Part shown: in pieces, positions 52,617-62,298 of the stretch
Position numbering within the stretch: the first letter of the stretch is position 1
Layout of the letters: the number at the start of each line of letters is the position of its first letter
Assembly: GCA_011364985.1 (NCBI GenBank)
Contig: RDOC01000001.1
Coordinates: 155,124 to 219,123 of the forward strand
From: Candidatus Thorarchaeota archaeon
GTDB taxonomy: Archaea; Asgardarchaeota; Thorarchaeia; Thorarchaeales; Thorarchaeaceae
Direction: 5' to 3'
Length of the DNA stretch: 64,000 nt
The notes under the pieces: model-generated
What the model was told of the DNA's origin: nothing
The model's input: the letters and a program-made list of their open reading frames with translations, nothing else
The model's database searches: none
Made by a program: the position numbers and the translations under genes

Positions 52617-54131
52617 TCACTCATCGAGGCGAGGTATTTCTGTAATCACGGACTTCAAGAGCCTATACAGGACAGGTATATCCGAGATTCTTACCCGCTC
52701 ATCTGGAGTATGCGCGTTTTGAATATCAGGCCCAACTGATACCATTTGGATGCCAGGGATTTTGGCCCCAATGATTCCTGTTTCGAGTCCTGCGTGGATA
52801 GCAGAAACCTCTACTTCTCTTCCAAACACGCGGCCATAGATGTCCTTTACAAAGAGAAGGAATGGACTTTCAGGTTCTGGTTTCCACCCTGGATATGCGG
52901 GAGTCTGTGTGAGATTCCAATGTCCCAGGCTGGCAATTCCTGCAATTGACCGGCGAGTAGCTGCAATCTCTTCATCAACGCTGCTTCGTATGGAGAGATG
53001 AAATGTGATTAGCTCTTCTTCGGTCTCGATTATTGCGAAGTTTGAAGACGTTTCAACAAGGCCTTCAACAGAAGGAGAGTATCTTAATGGTCCGTGAGGA
53101 AGGGCACTTGCGGTAGCAATGATGGCTTTGGATTCTCTTACTGAAAAGGTGGGTCTTTTCGCTTCATCATACCAGGAGATTTCAATTTCTGGCTCAAGTA
53201 TCTTTGCACCTGTGACATCACTTCGATAGTATGACAGGATCGCTTTGCGTTCACTCTTCAGAATCTCTATTGCAGCATCTATGTTCTTGACTGCAACAAT
53301 TGCCTCGGATTCACGGGCAATAGCATTATGTTTGGACCCTCCGTTCCACTCAGCCAATGAGATCGTGACATCGTTGGAAATGGCCGAGAGAATTCGTGCA
53401 AGAAGAACATTAGCATTACCGCGCGGAAGATGAATGTCAACACCTGAGTGGCCACCAAGCAGACCTGAAACAGAAATATGGAGGAAATGCCAGTCTTTAC
53501 TCTCATCGGAAAGAGAAACTTGCCTCTTCAAGATGGCATCACCCCCGCCGGCAGAGCCAATGGTCATTGTGCCCAGCAATTCGGAGTCAATGTTGATCAT
53601 CAACTTGCTCCTGATTCCCAATGCATCAATGTCGAGACCAAATGCACCAACAAGACCTGTCTCTTCATCCACGGTGATCAGAACTTCAAGAGGACCATGA
53701 GAAATTGTATCATCAAAGAGCAAAGCCAAGGCAAGGGCAATGCCAATCCCATTATCAGCACCGAGGGTTGTACCCTCTGCTTCTACCCACTTACCATCTT
53801 CAGACAGCTGGATGGGAATTGGATTGGAATCGAAGTTGAAGCCCTCAGGTCTGTTGGTTTCGCAGACCATATCACAGTGTCCCTGAAGAAGTATTGATGG
53901 CCATGATTCATTTCCCTCTGTTGCAGCCTTTCGAATAAGGAGGTTTCCAATTTCATCCTCTAATATCTCGAGGACATTGTCCTTATTCTTCGCCATCTTA
54001 ACAGCCCAAGTCTTAATTGCCGATCGTACTCGGGCCTCCTTCTTTGATGGTCGTGGATTTTTCGATAAGACGAATTCAAAAATCTCCCATACCAGCTTTG
54101 GCTCCAAGTCTTCCAATACCATTCTAAGCAT
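52617..54131 (-). CDS. pepD: Xaa-His dipeptidase (M20C, PepD)
   Basis: Family M20C aminoacyl-histidine dipeptidase. 'ILLQGHCDMVCE' and 'GTTLGADNGIGIALALAL' hold metal ligands His/Asp, 'ITVDEETGLVGAFGLD' the catalytic Glu pair, 'SGLLGGHSGVDIHLPRGNANVLLARIL' the lid domain, and 'AIHAGLETGIIGAKIPGIQMVSVGPDIQNAHTPDERV' the closing ligands. The track start (54281) runs into the divergent PAP2 gene. ATG 54131 (MLRMVLEDLEPKLVWEIF) is the natural N-terminus, giving 504 residues. Confidence 0.92.
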   Translation of the reverse strand: MLRMVLEDLEPKLVWEIFEFVLSKNPRPSKKEARVRSAIKTWAVKMAKNKDNVLEILEDEIGNLLIRKAATEGNESWPSILLQGHCDMVCETNRPEGFNFDSNPIPIQLSEDGKWVEAEGTTLGADNGIGIALALALLFDDTISHGPLEVLITVDEETGLVGAFGLDIDALGIRSKLMINIDSELLGTMTIGSAGGGDAILKRQVSLSDESKDWHFLHISVSGLLGGHSGVDIHLPRGNANVLLARILSAISNDVTISLAEWNGGSKHNAIARESEAIVAVKNIDAAIEILKSERKAILSYYRSDVTGAKILEPEIEISWYDEAKRPTFSVRESKAIIATASALPHGPLRYSPSVEGLVETSSNFAIIETEEELITFHLSIRSSVDEEIAATRRSIAGIASLGHWNLTQTPAYPGWKPEPESPFLLFVKDIYGRVFGREVEVSAIHAGLETGIIGAKIPGIQMVSVGPDIQNAHTPDERVRISDIPVLYRLLKSVITEIPRLDE

Positions 54132-54226
54132 ACCTTGGACTGAATTAGAACCGAAGGCACTATTTAGCCTTCCACTACCGGCGTAGTAGGTACATTTTTC
54201 ATTGCTATCTTGAAAGATAGAACGCC

Positions 54227-55099
54227 ATGATTTTTGATCCAGGAATCTCGACTTTTCTACAGAATCTAATACCTTGGGCAAACCTATTCTTCCGCCTGAT
54301 GACCGAGCTAGGTTCGGAAACGTTCTATGTATCAGTAATACTGATTGCCTATTGGGCGTTCAGGAAGAAAGAAGCAATAGCAGCTGCGATTCTGCTGCTT
54401 CTTACCTATTTGTCCAACTACTGGCTGAAGTATGTGATTGCCAATCCCCGTCCGCCCACCTCCGTGTGGGTTGAAGGAGTTGAAGCAACCAACTATAGCA
54501 CACCTAGTGGTCATGCCCAGCTTGCAGCAACCTTGTACGGTTGGCTAGACCTGAAGGTTAGAAAATGGTGGATGGTAGTTTTGTCGATAGTAATCGTCAC
54601 GCTGATTGGCATCTCGCGAGTCTATCTTGGGGTACACTATCTGGGCGACGTGCTACTAGGGTGGGCAATAGGCATTCTAACCGTCATTCTCTATTATTGT
54701 TTAGAAGGATCGCTTGAAAGAGCACAGGAAAGACTACGTGGAGAGTATCTATACTTCATTCTGTTTCTAGTAGGTTTCATGGGTCTACTTATCAGCCTAG
54801 CATTGCCGTCGCCCCCTAGAGACAATTTCGGATCATACGCAGGACTGTTAATGGGTTTGGCTGTTGCATTTCCGTTGGAGCAGCGTTTCGTGGGCTTTGA
54901 AACTAATTTGTTTCCAGTGCCAAAATGGAAGCTTGTTCTCCGAGTGGCGTTTGGTATTTTGCTAGTGCTCGGAGTCATGCTTGGATTGTCGCCGTTCTTG
55001 CCGACAGAAGACATCATACTCCGAGCTTTACGCTATTTCCTTGTTGCTCTGATCGGAGCCTTTCTTTGGCCATTGATTTTTACTAAAGCAAAGATATGA
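54227..55099 (+). CDS. PAP2-family membrane phosphatase
   Basis: 290 residues, about eight helices. The three PAP2 motifs are present: 'LKYVIANPRPP' (K-x6-RP), 'STPSGHAQLAA' (PSGH) and 'SRVYLGVHYLGDVLLG' (SR-x5-H-x3-D). It dephosphorylates lipid phosphates or polyprenyl diphosphates at the membrane. The C-terminal half is a further four-helix region not common to all members. Divergent from pepD. Confidence 0.9.
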   Translation: MIFDPGISTFLQNLIPWANLFFRLMTELGSETFYVSVILIAYWAFRKKEAIAAAILLLLTYLSNYWLKYVIANPRPPTSVWVEGVEATNYSTPSGHAQLAATLYGWLDLKVRKWWMVVLSIVIVTLIGISRVYLGVHYLGDVLLGWAIGILTVILYYCLEGSLERAQERLRGEYLYFILFLVGFMGLLISLALPSPPRDNFGSYAGLLMGLAVAFPLEQRFVGFETNLFPVPKWKLVLRVAFGILLVLGVMLGLSPFLPTEDIILRALRYFLVALIGAFLWPLIFTKAKI

Positions 55100-55219
55100 T
55101 CAATTGTGGGAAGAAGGAAGCTCATCATGAAGGTGTCTCTTACTTTCCCATACATCATCCGATTATTGTATTCAATCGTTATTCCTGAGGACTAGTGAGG
55201 ATTCTCGGCAGATTCAATA

Positions 55220-55972
55220 ATGCATCCGTATTCAGCCATGTTTGTGATCAATTTGCCAAACGAGTTCAGTACACCACTTGGCAGTCCTTTGTATCCCAAA
55301 GCGCCCTATCATTACAAGGACGCGAAGCTTTTCCTCGCACTCTTCAACCCTACGGAGTCTTCGTTGAAGAGGATGCTGCGGGAGCCACTTCGGCCCTCTC
55401 AAATGCCGTTGGCGGGAATGATGTTCGGCGAGCAAAGATGTGTTGAAACAGGTACGTTCATGGAGGCGGCAATACTTGTGCAGTGCATGTTTGACAACCC
55501 AGATACCAATGAGGAGGAAGTCGGAGTTTACTTTGCCCACAACTATGTCGATACTGATGTGGCCCAATCTGCAGGCCGAGAGATCTGGGGATATCCTCGA
55601 AAACTAGCAGAGATTGAGTTGAGCGTGAAAGGAGATGTTGTGGAAGGGACTGTTGCCCGCCATGGCATCACGCTCTTGAAGGCTTCTTGCATCCTTGAGG
55701 ACGACGGGGAATGGATTGATAGCGGCCCAAACATCAATTTCAAGGTAATCCCAAGTGTTACAGGAAACGGATATGACCTAGCACAAATCACGGCAGGATA
55801 TCTTACCTATGACATAAAGTGTGGCAAGTCAGGAGAGGTTGAGTTTGAAATCCAGAATGGTCCAGAGGATGATTTTTGCTCTATTGAAATAGAAGCATCA
55901 ATGCTTGGTCTCTACTTTGATTGCGACATCACAGTCCCTCCTGGAAGAGTCGTGGGAGAAGTCAAGTTATAG
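55220..55972 (+). CDS. Acetoacetate decarboxylase family protein
   Basis: 250 residues with the ADC fold: 'YFAHNYVDTDVAQSAGREIWGYPRKLAEIEL' is the region around the Schiff-base lysine. In clostridial ADC two consecutive lysines follow the Pro; here the order is Arg-Lys, so which lysine serves, or whether decarboxylation is retained, is uncertain. Many family members perform other aldol/retro-aldol-like chemistry. Substrate unknown. Its 3' end is 4 nt from the convergent longin-like gene. Confidence 0.75.
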   Translation: MHPYSAMFVINLPNEFSTPLGSPLYPKAPYHYKDAKLFLALFNPTESSLKRMLREPLRPSQMPLAGMMFGEQRCVETGTFMEAAILVQCMFDNPDTNEEEVGVYFAHNYVDTDVAQSAGREIWGYPRKLAEIELSVKGDVVEGTVARHGITLLKASCILEDDGEWIDSGPNINFKVIPSVTGNGYDLAQITAGYLTYDIKCGKSGEVEFEIQNGPEDDFCSIEIEASMLGLYFDCDITVPPGRVVGEVKL

Positions 55973-55976
55973 CCCA

Positions 55977-56603
55977 TTACTCTAAGGTTATCCATCCATA
56001 GTAAAGCAAGATTGAAGCTAGGGCAATTGCCTCACCGTCGGAGAATCCCACCATACGAGCAATATCGCGGAGCGTGCGTTTTCCATTGGTTGATTGCTCA
56101 ATTAGCTCAAGTTTGAAATCAACTTCTGCAGTTCTCCAAGGAATGACTTCACCAGTGTCTGAAGCCTTGAGAACTACATCTAGATTGAGATTTGCTAAGG
56201 GGAACTCCTCGATTATGTTCAGTGCAAAGTCCTTGAATTGCCGAATATCTCCAACACCAGAATGAATAGCATCGTCAAATTCAATCTCAAACTGCTGTAG
56301 AATCCGCATTAGCTTTGCCCGATAGACATCTTCATCATCAACAGAAATCATACCAATTAGAGCGATGGCATGGCTAGCAGTCTCAAAAATATAGATGGAG
56401 TTCTTCCATCGAATTGCTCGCAAGTCATCCTTGGACAAATGTAGGACTGCCCTTAGTAGAGCTGCATGCATATCAGGATTAACTGGTTCTGCGCCTGCAT
56501 AGGGAATATAGAGCATCAGCTCACCACCTTCTGTACCCAAAATCATTACATGCCTGATTTTGGACACATCAATATTGTCCTTTGCAGGGTTCACATCATT
56601 CAT
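55977..56603 (-). CDS. Longin/roadblock-like protein with C-terminal HTH-like domain
   Basis: 208 residues, soluble. Residues ~15-115 (IRHVMILGTEGGELMLYIPY ... WKNSIYIFETASHAIALIGMIS) show the longin-like strand-helix layout also seen in the protein at 6025. The C-terminus (KRTLRDIARMVGFSDGEAIALASILLYYGWITLE) resembles a winged-helix. Such fusions are known from Asgard archaea. No small GTPase is nearby. Fold call is by pattern only. Confidence 0.5.
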   Translation of the reverse strand: MNDVNPAKDNIDVSKIRHVMILGTEGGELMLYIPYAGAEPVNPDMHAALLRAVLHLSKDDLRAIRWKNSIYIFETASHAIALIGMISVDDEDVYRAKLMRILQQFEIEFDDAIHSGVGDIRQFKDFALNIIEEFPLANLNLDVVLKASDTGEVIPWRTAEVDFKLELIEQSTNGKRTLRDIARMVGFSDGEAIALASILLYYGWITLE

Positions 56604-56685
56604 GATACGTAACCACTGGAATTCAGCATTAAATTATGATGTATCGTGTGGGAAATATTCGTTTTCGGAGTCTACTTCATCTATC

Positions 56686-58422
56686 CTAGAGATATTTCGA
56701 TGCCTCAATCTGAGCAAGCTTCACACCCGCACTATGAGAATACCGTCTAAAGAGGAAATAGCAGATGGCAGCATAAATCGGAAGGAAGATGTAGACGGAA
56801 AGAATGCCTATCAACGCGCCTTGAACTGCTCCTACAAGTGTGCCAATACCGAGCATTCCAAAAACGCCAGCATATCCCAAGATGTAGGGAATGACCTGAG
56901 CTCTCACAATGGACCATCCGCGAATAGGTTGCTGAACTGCGGAACCTCTCTGTCGTGTAATTATCCGTTCCGCCTTGAAGTCGCCCCCAATTGCTGCTGC
57001 ATTGGCCGCTATCGCTCCAGATGCAACATTTATGAAAACAGCTGCAATTGCCACTGCAGGGAGATAGGGTAAGAGGGAGAAATCAATGATGATAATAATA
57101 ACGGAAATAATGACAGTAGCAGCAATGACAAATGGTACAGCACTGTATACCTTACCTTTGATATAGTCAGCCATGTTTGCCGCCGCCAGCTGAAGAGTCA
57201 TTATGTTTTTCCCTTCGTAGACAATTTCATAGCCTGCGAAATATACACCGTATGAAATGGCGAAGGGAATGAGGGCTGCAAGTATGAGGAAGGGAGTAAA
57301 TATCATTGCTTCCTCACCCACTGCGAACACTGGGAGGATTAGGAAGATGACAAACCGAAGGGGACCAACGAGATATTGAGCCAAGACGCGGCCCTCCCTC
57401 CTAATCGAGGCAATATTATACCATATAGATACGCTAACCGTTTGGTTGAAGGTAAATCCAGGAATAGGTTGTGGGTTCCAAGTTGCATGAGATAATGACT
57501 CCAATTTTGCAGAAGTACGCTTGGATCCGCTAGCAAGCCAGCCGCTGTAATGCGCTTTTTCACTAACGACTGCATTGAGATATACAAGAAATACGCCACC
57601 CAATAGAAAGACAAGTCCCATTAGTACATCCTGAATCCGGATTGGCACTCCCACTAGAACGCTCAATGAGAGTGCACTGACGGCATAGCCGGGAGTCATG
57701 TCTGAGGAGAATCCTAAGGCATTAGTTATTGCGAATAGCCACTGAAAGAGTTCTCCACTATCAGAGGAATAGATTGCATAGTAATAGAATACACTTACCA
57801 CGATGGCTGCAGCACTTCCAAGGAACCAGCCAATTTGCTTCAACGTTCGGCGACCAGCAAGGAGTTTTGAGAACAGGAGTCCGAGAAGACCTCCAAGAGA
57901 AACCCCAATCGTAATCACCCCCAGCACAAGAACAACAAAGACTGGAATTGAAAGAAAAGCGAACAAGGATGATGATGCGATTGAAAGACCAATGAAGATA
58001 GAAACGCCGACTAGCTGCCAGAGAATAGAGTTGTACAGAATTACATAGATTGTCTTCTCCAAGAAGATTGTCCGCATCGAAATTGGCATGATGAGGACGT
58101 ACTCCATCTTTGAGCTATTACCCACAGTGCTAGCAGACACCATGATTGAACCAATGAACGAAAAAAGGAGGATTGCATTGAAGATGGTTGCACCAATCCC
58201 AAGATTTTCGGAGATAAGCTCAGCCACAAACGGCCAGCCAAACAAAGGAACGATTGTGGTGATAATCCAGATAATGAATAAAGCAACAAGTGTTCCGCCA
58301 ATGACTGGAAAGAATCGGCGCAACGTGCTCTTTTGTTCGGTTCGCTTTCCCTTGACACGTCCAACCCGGAAGCTCTTGCGAAAATCTTCGTGCAACAAAA
58401 GCAGCAAGTCCGATAGATTCAC
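56686..58422 (-). CDS. ABC transporter permease, 12-TM ABC-2-like
   Basis: 578 residues with about 12 to 14 hydrophobic helices. It looks like a fused two-half ABC-2 permease: N-half helices begin near residue 33 (FPVIGGTLVALFIIWIITTIVP); C-half after 'TVSVSIWYNIASIRREGRVLAQYLVGPLRFVIFLI'. It partners with the ATPase whose last codons it overlaps by 4 nt. Substrate not known. Confidence 0.85.
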   Translation of the reverse strand: MNLSDLLLLLHEDFRKSFRVGRVKGKRTEQKSTLRRFFPVIGGTLVALFIIWIITTIVPLFGWPFVAELISENLGIGATIFNAILLFSFIGSIMVSASTVGNSSKMEYVLIMPISMRTIFLEKTIYVILYNSILWQLVGVSIFIGLSIASSSLFAFLSIPVFVVLVLGVITIGVSLGGLLGLLFSKLLAGRRTLKQIGWFLGSAAAIVVSVFYYYAIYSSDSGELFQWLFAITNALGFSSDMTPGYAVSALSLSVLVGVPIRIQDVLMGLVFLLGGVFLVYLNAVVSEKAHYSGWLASGSKRTSAKLESLSHATWNPQPIPGFTFNQTVSVSIWYNIASIRREGRVLAQYLVGPLRFVIFLILPVFAVGEEAMIFTPFLILAALIPFAISYGVYFAGYEIVYEGKNIMTLQLAAANMADYIKGKVYSAVPFVIAATVIISVIIIIIDFSLLPYLPAVAIAAVFINVASGAIAANAAAIGGDFKAERIITRQRGSAVQQPIRGWSIVRAQVIPYILGYAGVFGMLGIGTLVGAVQGALIGILSVYIFLPIYAAICYFLFRRYSHSAGVKLAQIEASKYL

Positions 58423-59183
58423 GCAATCTCACCTAGAAATTCTGCGATTTTCTGCATATCAGGTCCACCAGTCAAGGAGAGGAAAATCTCTTCCAGACTC
58501 GAATGACCCTTTGCTTGAAGTCTTAATTCATCCATTGTACCCTCTGCAATCATCTTCCCTTGGTTAATTATCCCGATGCGGTCACACATCTGCTCGGCAA
58601 TTTCCAAGACGTGAGTACTCATTAGTATGCTAGCGCCTCTGTCGCGCAGGCCGTTCATTATCTCCTTGATTGTGGCAGCCCCTCTAGGGTCGATGCCGGC
58701 TTGAACCTCGTCCAGAATAAGCACCTTGGGATGGTGAATCAAGGCGGCAACAAGACCTATCTTTCGAGCCATCCCTTTCGAGTAGGTCTCGATAAGATCA
58801 TCACTCGCATCACGAATGTCAAGAAGGGTTAGAAGCTCTTCGATTTCCTCTTCACGTTCAGGGCCTCTTTGTATTCGCCAAATATCAGCTACGTAGTTGA
58901 TATACTCCCAGCCAGTAAGACGCTCCGGTAAGACAGGTTCTTCAGGAACATAACCCATGACACGTTTGGCGGCTACTATCTCGTTGGCGATACCATGTCC
59001 CATAATCCGAGCTGTGCCAGAGGTTGGTTGCAGGATACCCAACAGCATTCTCATTGTTGTGGACTTTCCGGACCCATTGGGCCCCAGCAAGCCGTAAATC
59101 TCGCCCGCGCCTACATGAAACGAGAGACCGTCAACAGCGGTGAATTCGGTGAACTTCTTTGTGAGTTCCAGTGCCTCAATCAT
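58419..59183 (-). CDS. ABC transporter ATPase
   Basis: 254 residues. Walker A LLGPNGSGKSTT, signature TYSKGMARK (degenerate 'SGGQ'), Walker B VLILDEVQAGID with Glu-Val instead of the usual Glu-Pro, and switch His 'MSTHVLE'. 'GYVPEEPVLPERLTGWEYINYVADI' is the Q-loop region of ABC-2 exporters. First gene of a two-gene leftward operon with the 12-TM permease. Confidence 0.92.
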   Translation of the reverse strand: MIEALELTKKFTEFTAVDGLSFHVGAGEIYGLLGPNGSGKSTTMRMLLGILQPTSGTARIMGHGIANEIVAAKRVMGYVPEEPVLPERLTGWEYINYVADIWRIQRGPEREEEIEELLTLLDIRDASDDLIETYSKGMARKIGLVAALIHHPKVLILDEVQAGIDPRGAATIKEIMNGLRDRGASILMSTHVLEIAEQMCDRIGIINQGKMIAEGTMDELRLQAKGHSSLEEIFLSLTGGPDMQKIAEFLGEIA

Positions 59184-59278
59184 CTATATCAGTGTCAACT
59201 TCAATCATCTAGAGTTTTAATAGTTGGGATATTAGCCAACCGAATTCATTATTAGTCACTCCTAGGTCGGCCCACGAC

Positions 59279-60373
59279 ATGACAGTCGAAACGTGGAGAC
59301 TACTTGACCTTGGTCCGATTCCACCACTCGAAACACAGATTATCTATGACATGATTGCGCAAGGAATCACAGAGAAAGAATCTGAAAACACACTGGTCAT
59401 TTGCTGGCCCACAAAGCCCATTGTCTGCCTAGGCTACTTCCAAGAAATAGAGAAGGATATTGATACACAGTTTTGCATTGAGAATGATATAGTATTCACG
59501 AGACGAGTGATTGGTGGTGGAGGCGTCTATCTTGACGACGGTCAGCTGTTCTACCAGCTCATCAGTCGATTGGATAGCCCCACGACACCAAGAAAGATAG
59601 ATGACTATTATAGAAAATTCCTTGAAGCACCTGTTCAAGCCTATAGGAATCTCGGAGTTCCAGCGGAATTTAAGCCAGTCAACGACTTGATTGCAAATGG
59701 AAAGAAGGTTTCAGGAAACGGTGCAGGGGACGTAGGAGATGCGAGGATTCTAACAGGGAACCTCATTTTCGACTTCAATTTTGACATGATGGTCAAGGTT
59801 CTCAAAGTACCCGACGAAAAATTCAGAGACAAAATTGCAAAGAGCCTACGTGAACGGATGACTACAATCCTCTTAGAAACGGGAGGGCTCCCAGACAGGA
59901 ACGAGGTGAAGGAGGATTTAGTTAGGCTCTATGAGGAAACCCTAGATATCGAGTTGGCGCAAGGCAAGCTCAGCTCATGGGAAATGGGTAGGATGGCTGA
60001 GCTGAAACCCAAGTATCTCTCTGATGAGTGGTTACATTGGAGGCGCGGCGGGAGAATAGATGCGAGAACTGTTCGCATATCAGCCAGCGCACTTGTCGGA
60101 ACGTCAAATTTCAAAGCTCCAGGAGGGCTCATCAGGGTGACAGTTGAAGAGGTTGAGAAGAAGATCAAGGAGATAGTCATCAGTGGCGATTTCTTCATGC
60201 TCCCAGGTGATGCCATAAGTAACCTTGAACACGCCTTGATCGGAGCCAAGACCGAGAACGGAGAAACATCTAGCAGAATTCAATCTGTCTACGAGAAATA
60301 CAAGATTGAATCACCAGGGGTCACTCCAGAAGATCTAGAAATGGCAATCAAGATGGCTCTCGAACAGAAGTAA
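59279..60373 (+). CDS. Lipoate-protein ligase A family, with C-terminal accessory domain
   Basis: The N-terminal ~240 residues are the LplA catalytic domain: 'FTRRVIGGGGVYLDDGQLFYQLIS' and 'NDLIANGKKVSGNGAGDVGDARILTGNLIFDF', where the latter Lys contacts lipoyl-AMP. The following ~110 residues (GRIDARTVRISASALVG ... GGLIRVTVEEVEKKIKEIVISGDFF) look like the accessory domain that in some archaea is a separate LplB protein. It attaches lipoate (or another acyl, as in octanoyltransferase relatives) to GcvH or E2-like proteins. None is in the window. Confidence 0.85.
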   Translation: MTVETWRLLDLGPIPPLETQIIYDMIAQGITEKESENTLVICWPTKPIVCLGYFQEIEKDIDTQFCIENDIVFTRRVIGGGGVYLDDGQLFYQLISRLDSPTTPRKIDDYYRKFLEAPVQAYRNLGVPAEFKPVNDLIANGKKVSGNGAGDVGDARILTGNLIFDFNFDMMVKVLKVPDEKFRDKIAKSLRERMTTILLETGGLPDRNEVKEDLVRLYEETLDIELAQGKLSSWEMGRMAELKPKYLSDEWLHWRRGGRIDARTVRISASALVGTSNFKAPGGLIRVTVEEVEKKIKEIVISGDFFMLPGDAISNLEHALIGAKTENGETSSRIQSVYEKYKIESPGVTPEDLEMAIKMALEQK

Positions 60374-60504
60374 AGCAAATCTGTGACCTTCGATGGTTTC
60401 AGTTTCTGAAGCCTTTTGCATTGATGAATTCTGGTATGATAAGCGAGTTGTTTGTACTTCCGAATTACATATGAGAGATGGCACCATACAATTAGCAGGC
60501 TAAG

Positions 60505-61182
60505 ATGAAAAGAGTAAAGGCAATTGGGATTATAGTAATTCTAATCTCTGTGGCTGTTACGGTTACCCTTCTATTATCATACACAATGTTAGAGCCGCAC
60601 CAATGCGAGTGGGGAATTGCAACTGGTGATGACTTCCTCTTTGACATTAGAGTTGAAGGGGCGCATATCAATGAGGAGATTCCCATTCCATTCTTGATAT
60701 TCAATAACACTCGAATACAAACCACTATCATTAGCTTACCGAATATTTCAACAATCGATTTGGAACAGAACTTCGAGCAGCTTGTGGGCGCTATGGAAGT
60801 ACATAGTGTATTTGCTAATGGAACTGAATTCCCAGCAGACAAGCCGGAGGGGTATGACGCTCCATGGGTTACAACGATATCCACAATGATTTCAAGGGCA
60901 ATTCTACCGATTGATGAATGGAGTCTAATAGATAGGCTCTTCTTTGATGAAAATGACTACAACATTTCGGTGTTGATTGGTCGACCTGAGAATGATTACT
61001 ATGCCTCAAGCAATCAGGATTACTTCTTCTTCTTCGCTCATAGAATCTTTAGCATTGATTCTGGCAATGGATGGTATGCCAAACTTGATTATGGCACCGG
61101 ATTTCCCTTCTACATAAATCACTGGGAAAGCGACCCAATCTGTATCGGATACTACAAGGTGATTCTCACACTTGTTGTCTGA
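60505..61182 (+). CDS. Exported/membrane-anchored hypothetical protein
   Basis: 225 residues. An N-terminal helix (IGIIVILISVAVTVTLLLSY) may be a signal anchor; the remainder is extracellular-looking, rich in aromatic and Asn residues (DYFFFFAHRIFSIDSGNGWYAKLDY). No family recognised. It precedes the CruF-like gene by ~150 bp. Confidence 0.6.
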   Translation: MKRVKAIGIIVILISVAVTVTLLLSYTMLEPHQCEWGIATGDDFLFDIRVEGAHINEEIPIPFLIFNNTRIQTTIISLPNISTIDLEQNFEQLVGAMEVHSVFANGTEFPADKPEGYDAPWVTTISTMISRAILPIDEWSLIDRLFFDENDYNISVLIGRPENDYYASSNQDYFFFFAHRIFSIDSGNGWYAKLDYGTGFPFYINHWESDPICIGYYKVILTLVV

Positions 61183-61335
61183 AGATACTAGGTTCTCATT
61201 CTCTAGATTAGACAAAAGGCTTTAATTTTGGTTCTTTGAAAAAGGGCTCTTTGAAGACAGAATTCCTAGTTGTCTGTTTAAGATTCTTATTACATTTCGA
61301 AAAGGCTTGGCAATTGTAGTGGAGTGAGATGTAAA

Positions 61336-62292
61336 ATGGCAGACCTAACATTCGTACCAACTTGGGTATTCCTGGATTCCTTAATCTTCATTATAGCAAT
61401 GATAACCACCTATGATATTATCAAAAAGGAAGAATACCCTCAATATGTGCTATTAGAGATGGTTTGTTTTTCACTACTCTATGCTGCAATCTTTGAGAAC
61501 TTTGCAACAATAATGGGTTGGTACGAATATGGTAGGTCACTAATCATGGTTGGTAATGTTACTCTTGGCGTCCCAATAGTTGAGTATTTGGTGGTTTATA
61601 CGACATTGGGTATGCTTAGGCATATGGAAATCCCAGAATGGTGCAAACCACTGATTGTGGGGTTTTTCGGAAGGATATTTGATTTCTCCCTTGATCCAGT
61701 CGCCGTACGTTTGAGATTTACAACAGTAGATGGCACCATTGGAAGGTGGACATGGTTCATTGATCCTTCTGATGCTAACATCTATAATGTTCCTGTGTAC
61801 AACTTCTCTGGCTGGGTTCTCCTATGCGGGTATGCAGCGGTATTTCTTATCCTTGGACGTCGATGGTTCAAACGCTCAAATTACAACCATAAAGTAGGCG
61901 TGCTCTATCCTATGCTCTCTATGCTCGCTGCCTTAGCAGTATTAATGTCTCCACTCAGTAATTTCCTTCTGTGGCTAGAACCTATATTCTTCAAAGGTAG
62001 TATTGGAGAATGGATAATGCTGTCAGTATTCTTGGCCGCGCCAGTTGTATTGCTTCTGGTTTTTTGGAGAGGAAGGATGAAACATAGATTCCTACTCAAA
62101 GAGAACTATCCTACAGCCTTGGTATTTATCCTTCTACCGGTTGTTAATGTTGTATTTGCAGTCGTCTATGGATTCTTTGAAATCCTCTGGTTAGAACTGC
62201 TTTTCGCATTTCTTTCTTGTTTCTTGGTTCTATTAGTGGATTATATAAGTAGAAGCGAAAAACAAGTTGAAGCTTCTCAAATAGGATCGTGA
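61336..62292 (+). CDS. CruF-like (DUF422) carotenoid-type membrane protein
   Basis: ATG 61336 (MADLTFVPTW) with GGAGTGA upstream; the track start is 12 nt earlier. About eight membrane helices. The DUF422 core is visible: 'ENFATIMGWYEYG', 'GVPIVEYLVVYTTLGML', 'FDFSLDPVAVR' and 'WTWFIDPSDANIYNVPVYNFSGWVL'. DUF422 includes CruF, a bisanhydrobacterioruberin/carotenoid 1,2-hydratase. Many archaeal members have no known substrate and no carotenoid genes are in the window. Confidence 0.7.
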   Translation: MADLTFVPTWVFLDSLIFIIAMITTYDIIKKEEYPQYVLLEMVCFSLLYAAIFENFATIMGWYEYGRSLIMVGNVTLGVPIVEYLVVYTTLGMLRHMEIPEWCKPLIVGFFGRIFDFSLDPVAVRLRFTTVDGTIGRWTWFIDPSDANIYNVPVYNFSGWVLLCGYAAVFLILGRRWFKRSNYNHKVGVLYPMLSMLAALAVLMSPLSNFLLWLEPIFFKGSIGEWIMLSVFLAAPVVLLLVFWRGRMKHRFLLKENYPTALVFILLPVVNVVFAVVYGFFEILWLELLFAFLSCFLVLLVDYISRSEKQVEASQIGS

Positions 62293-62298
62293 AACTGA

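Noticed and set aside
54132-54281. N-terminal extension of PepD in the ORF track
   Set aside because: It overlaps the divergent PAP2 gene, is not like the family N-terminus, and an internal ATG gives normal length.
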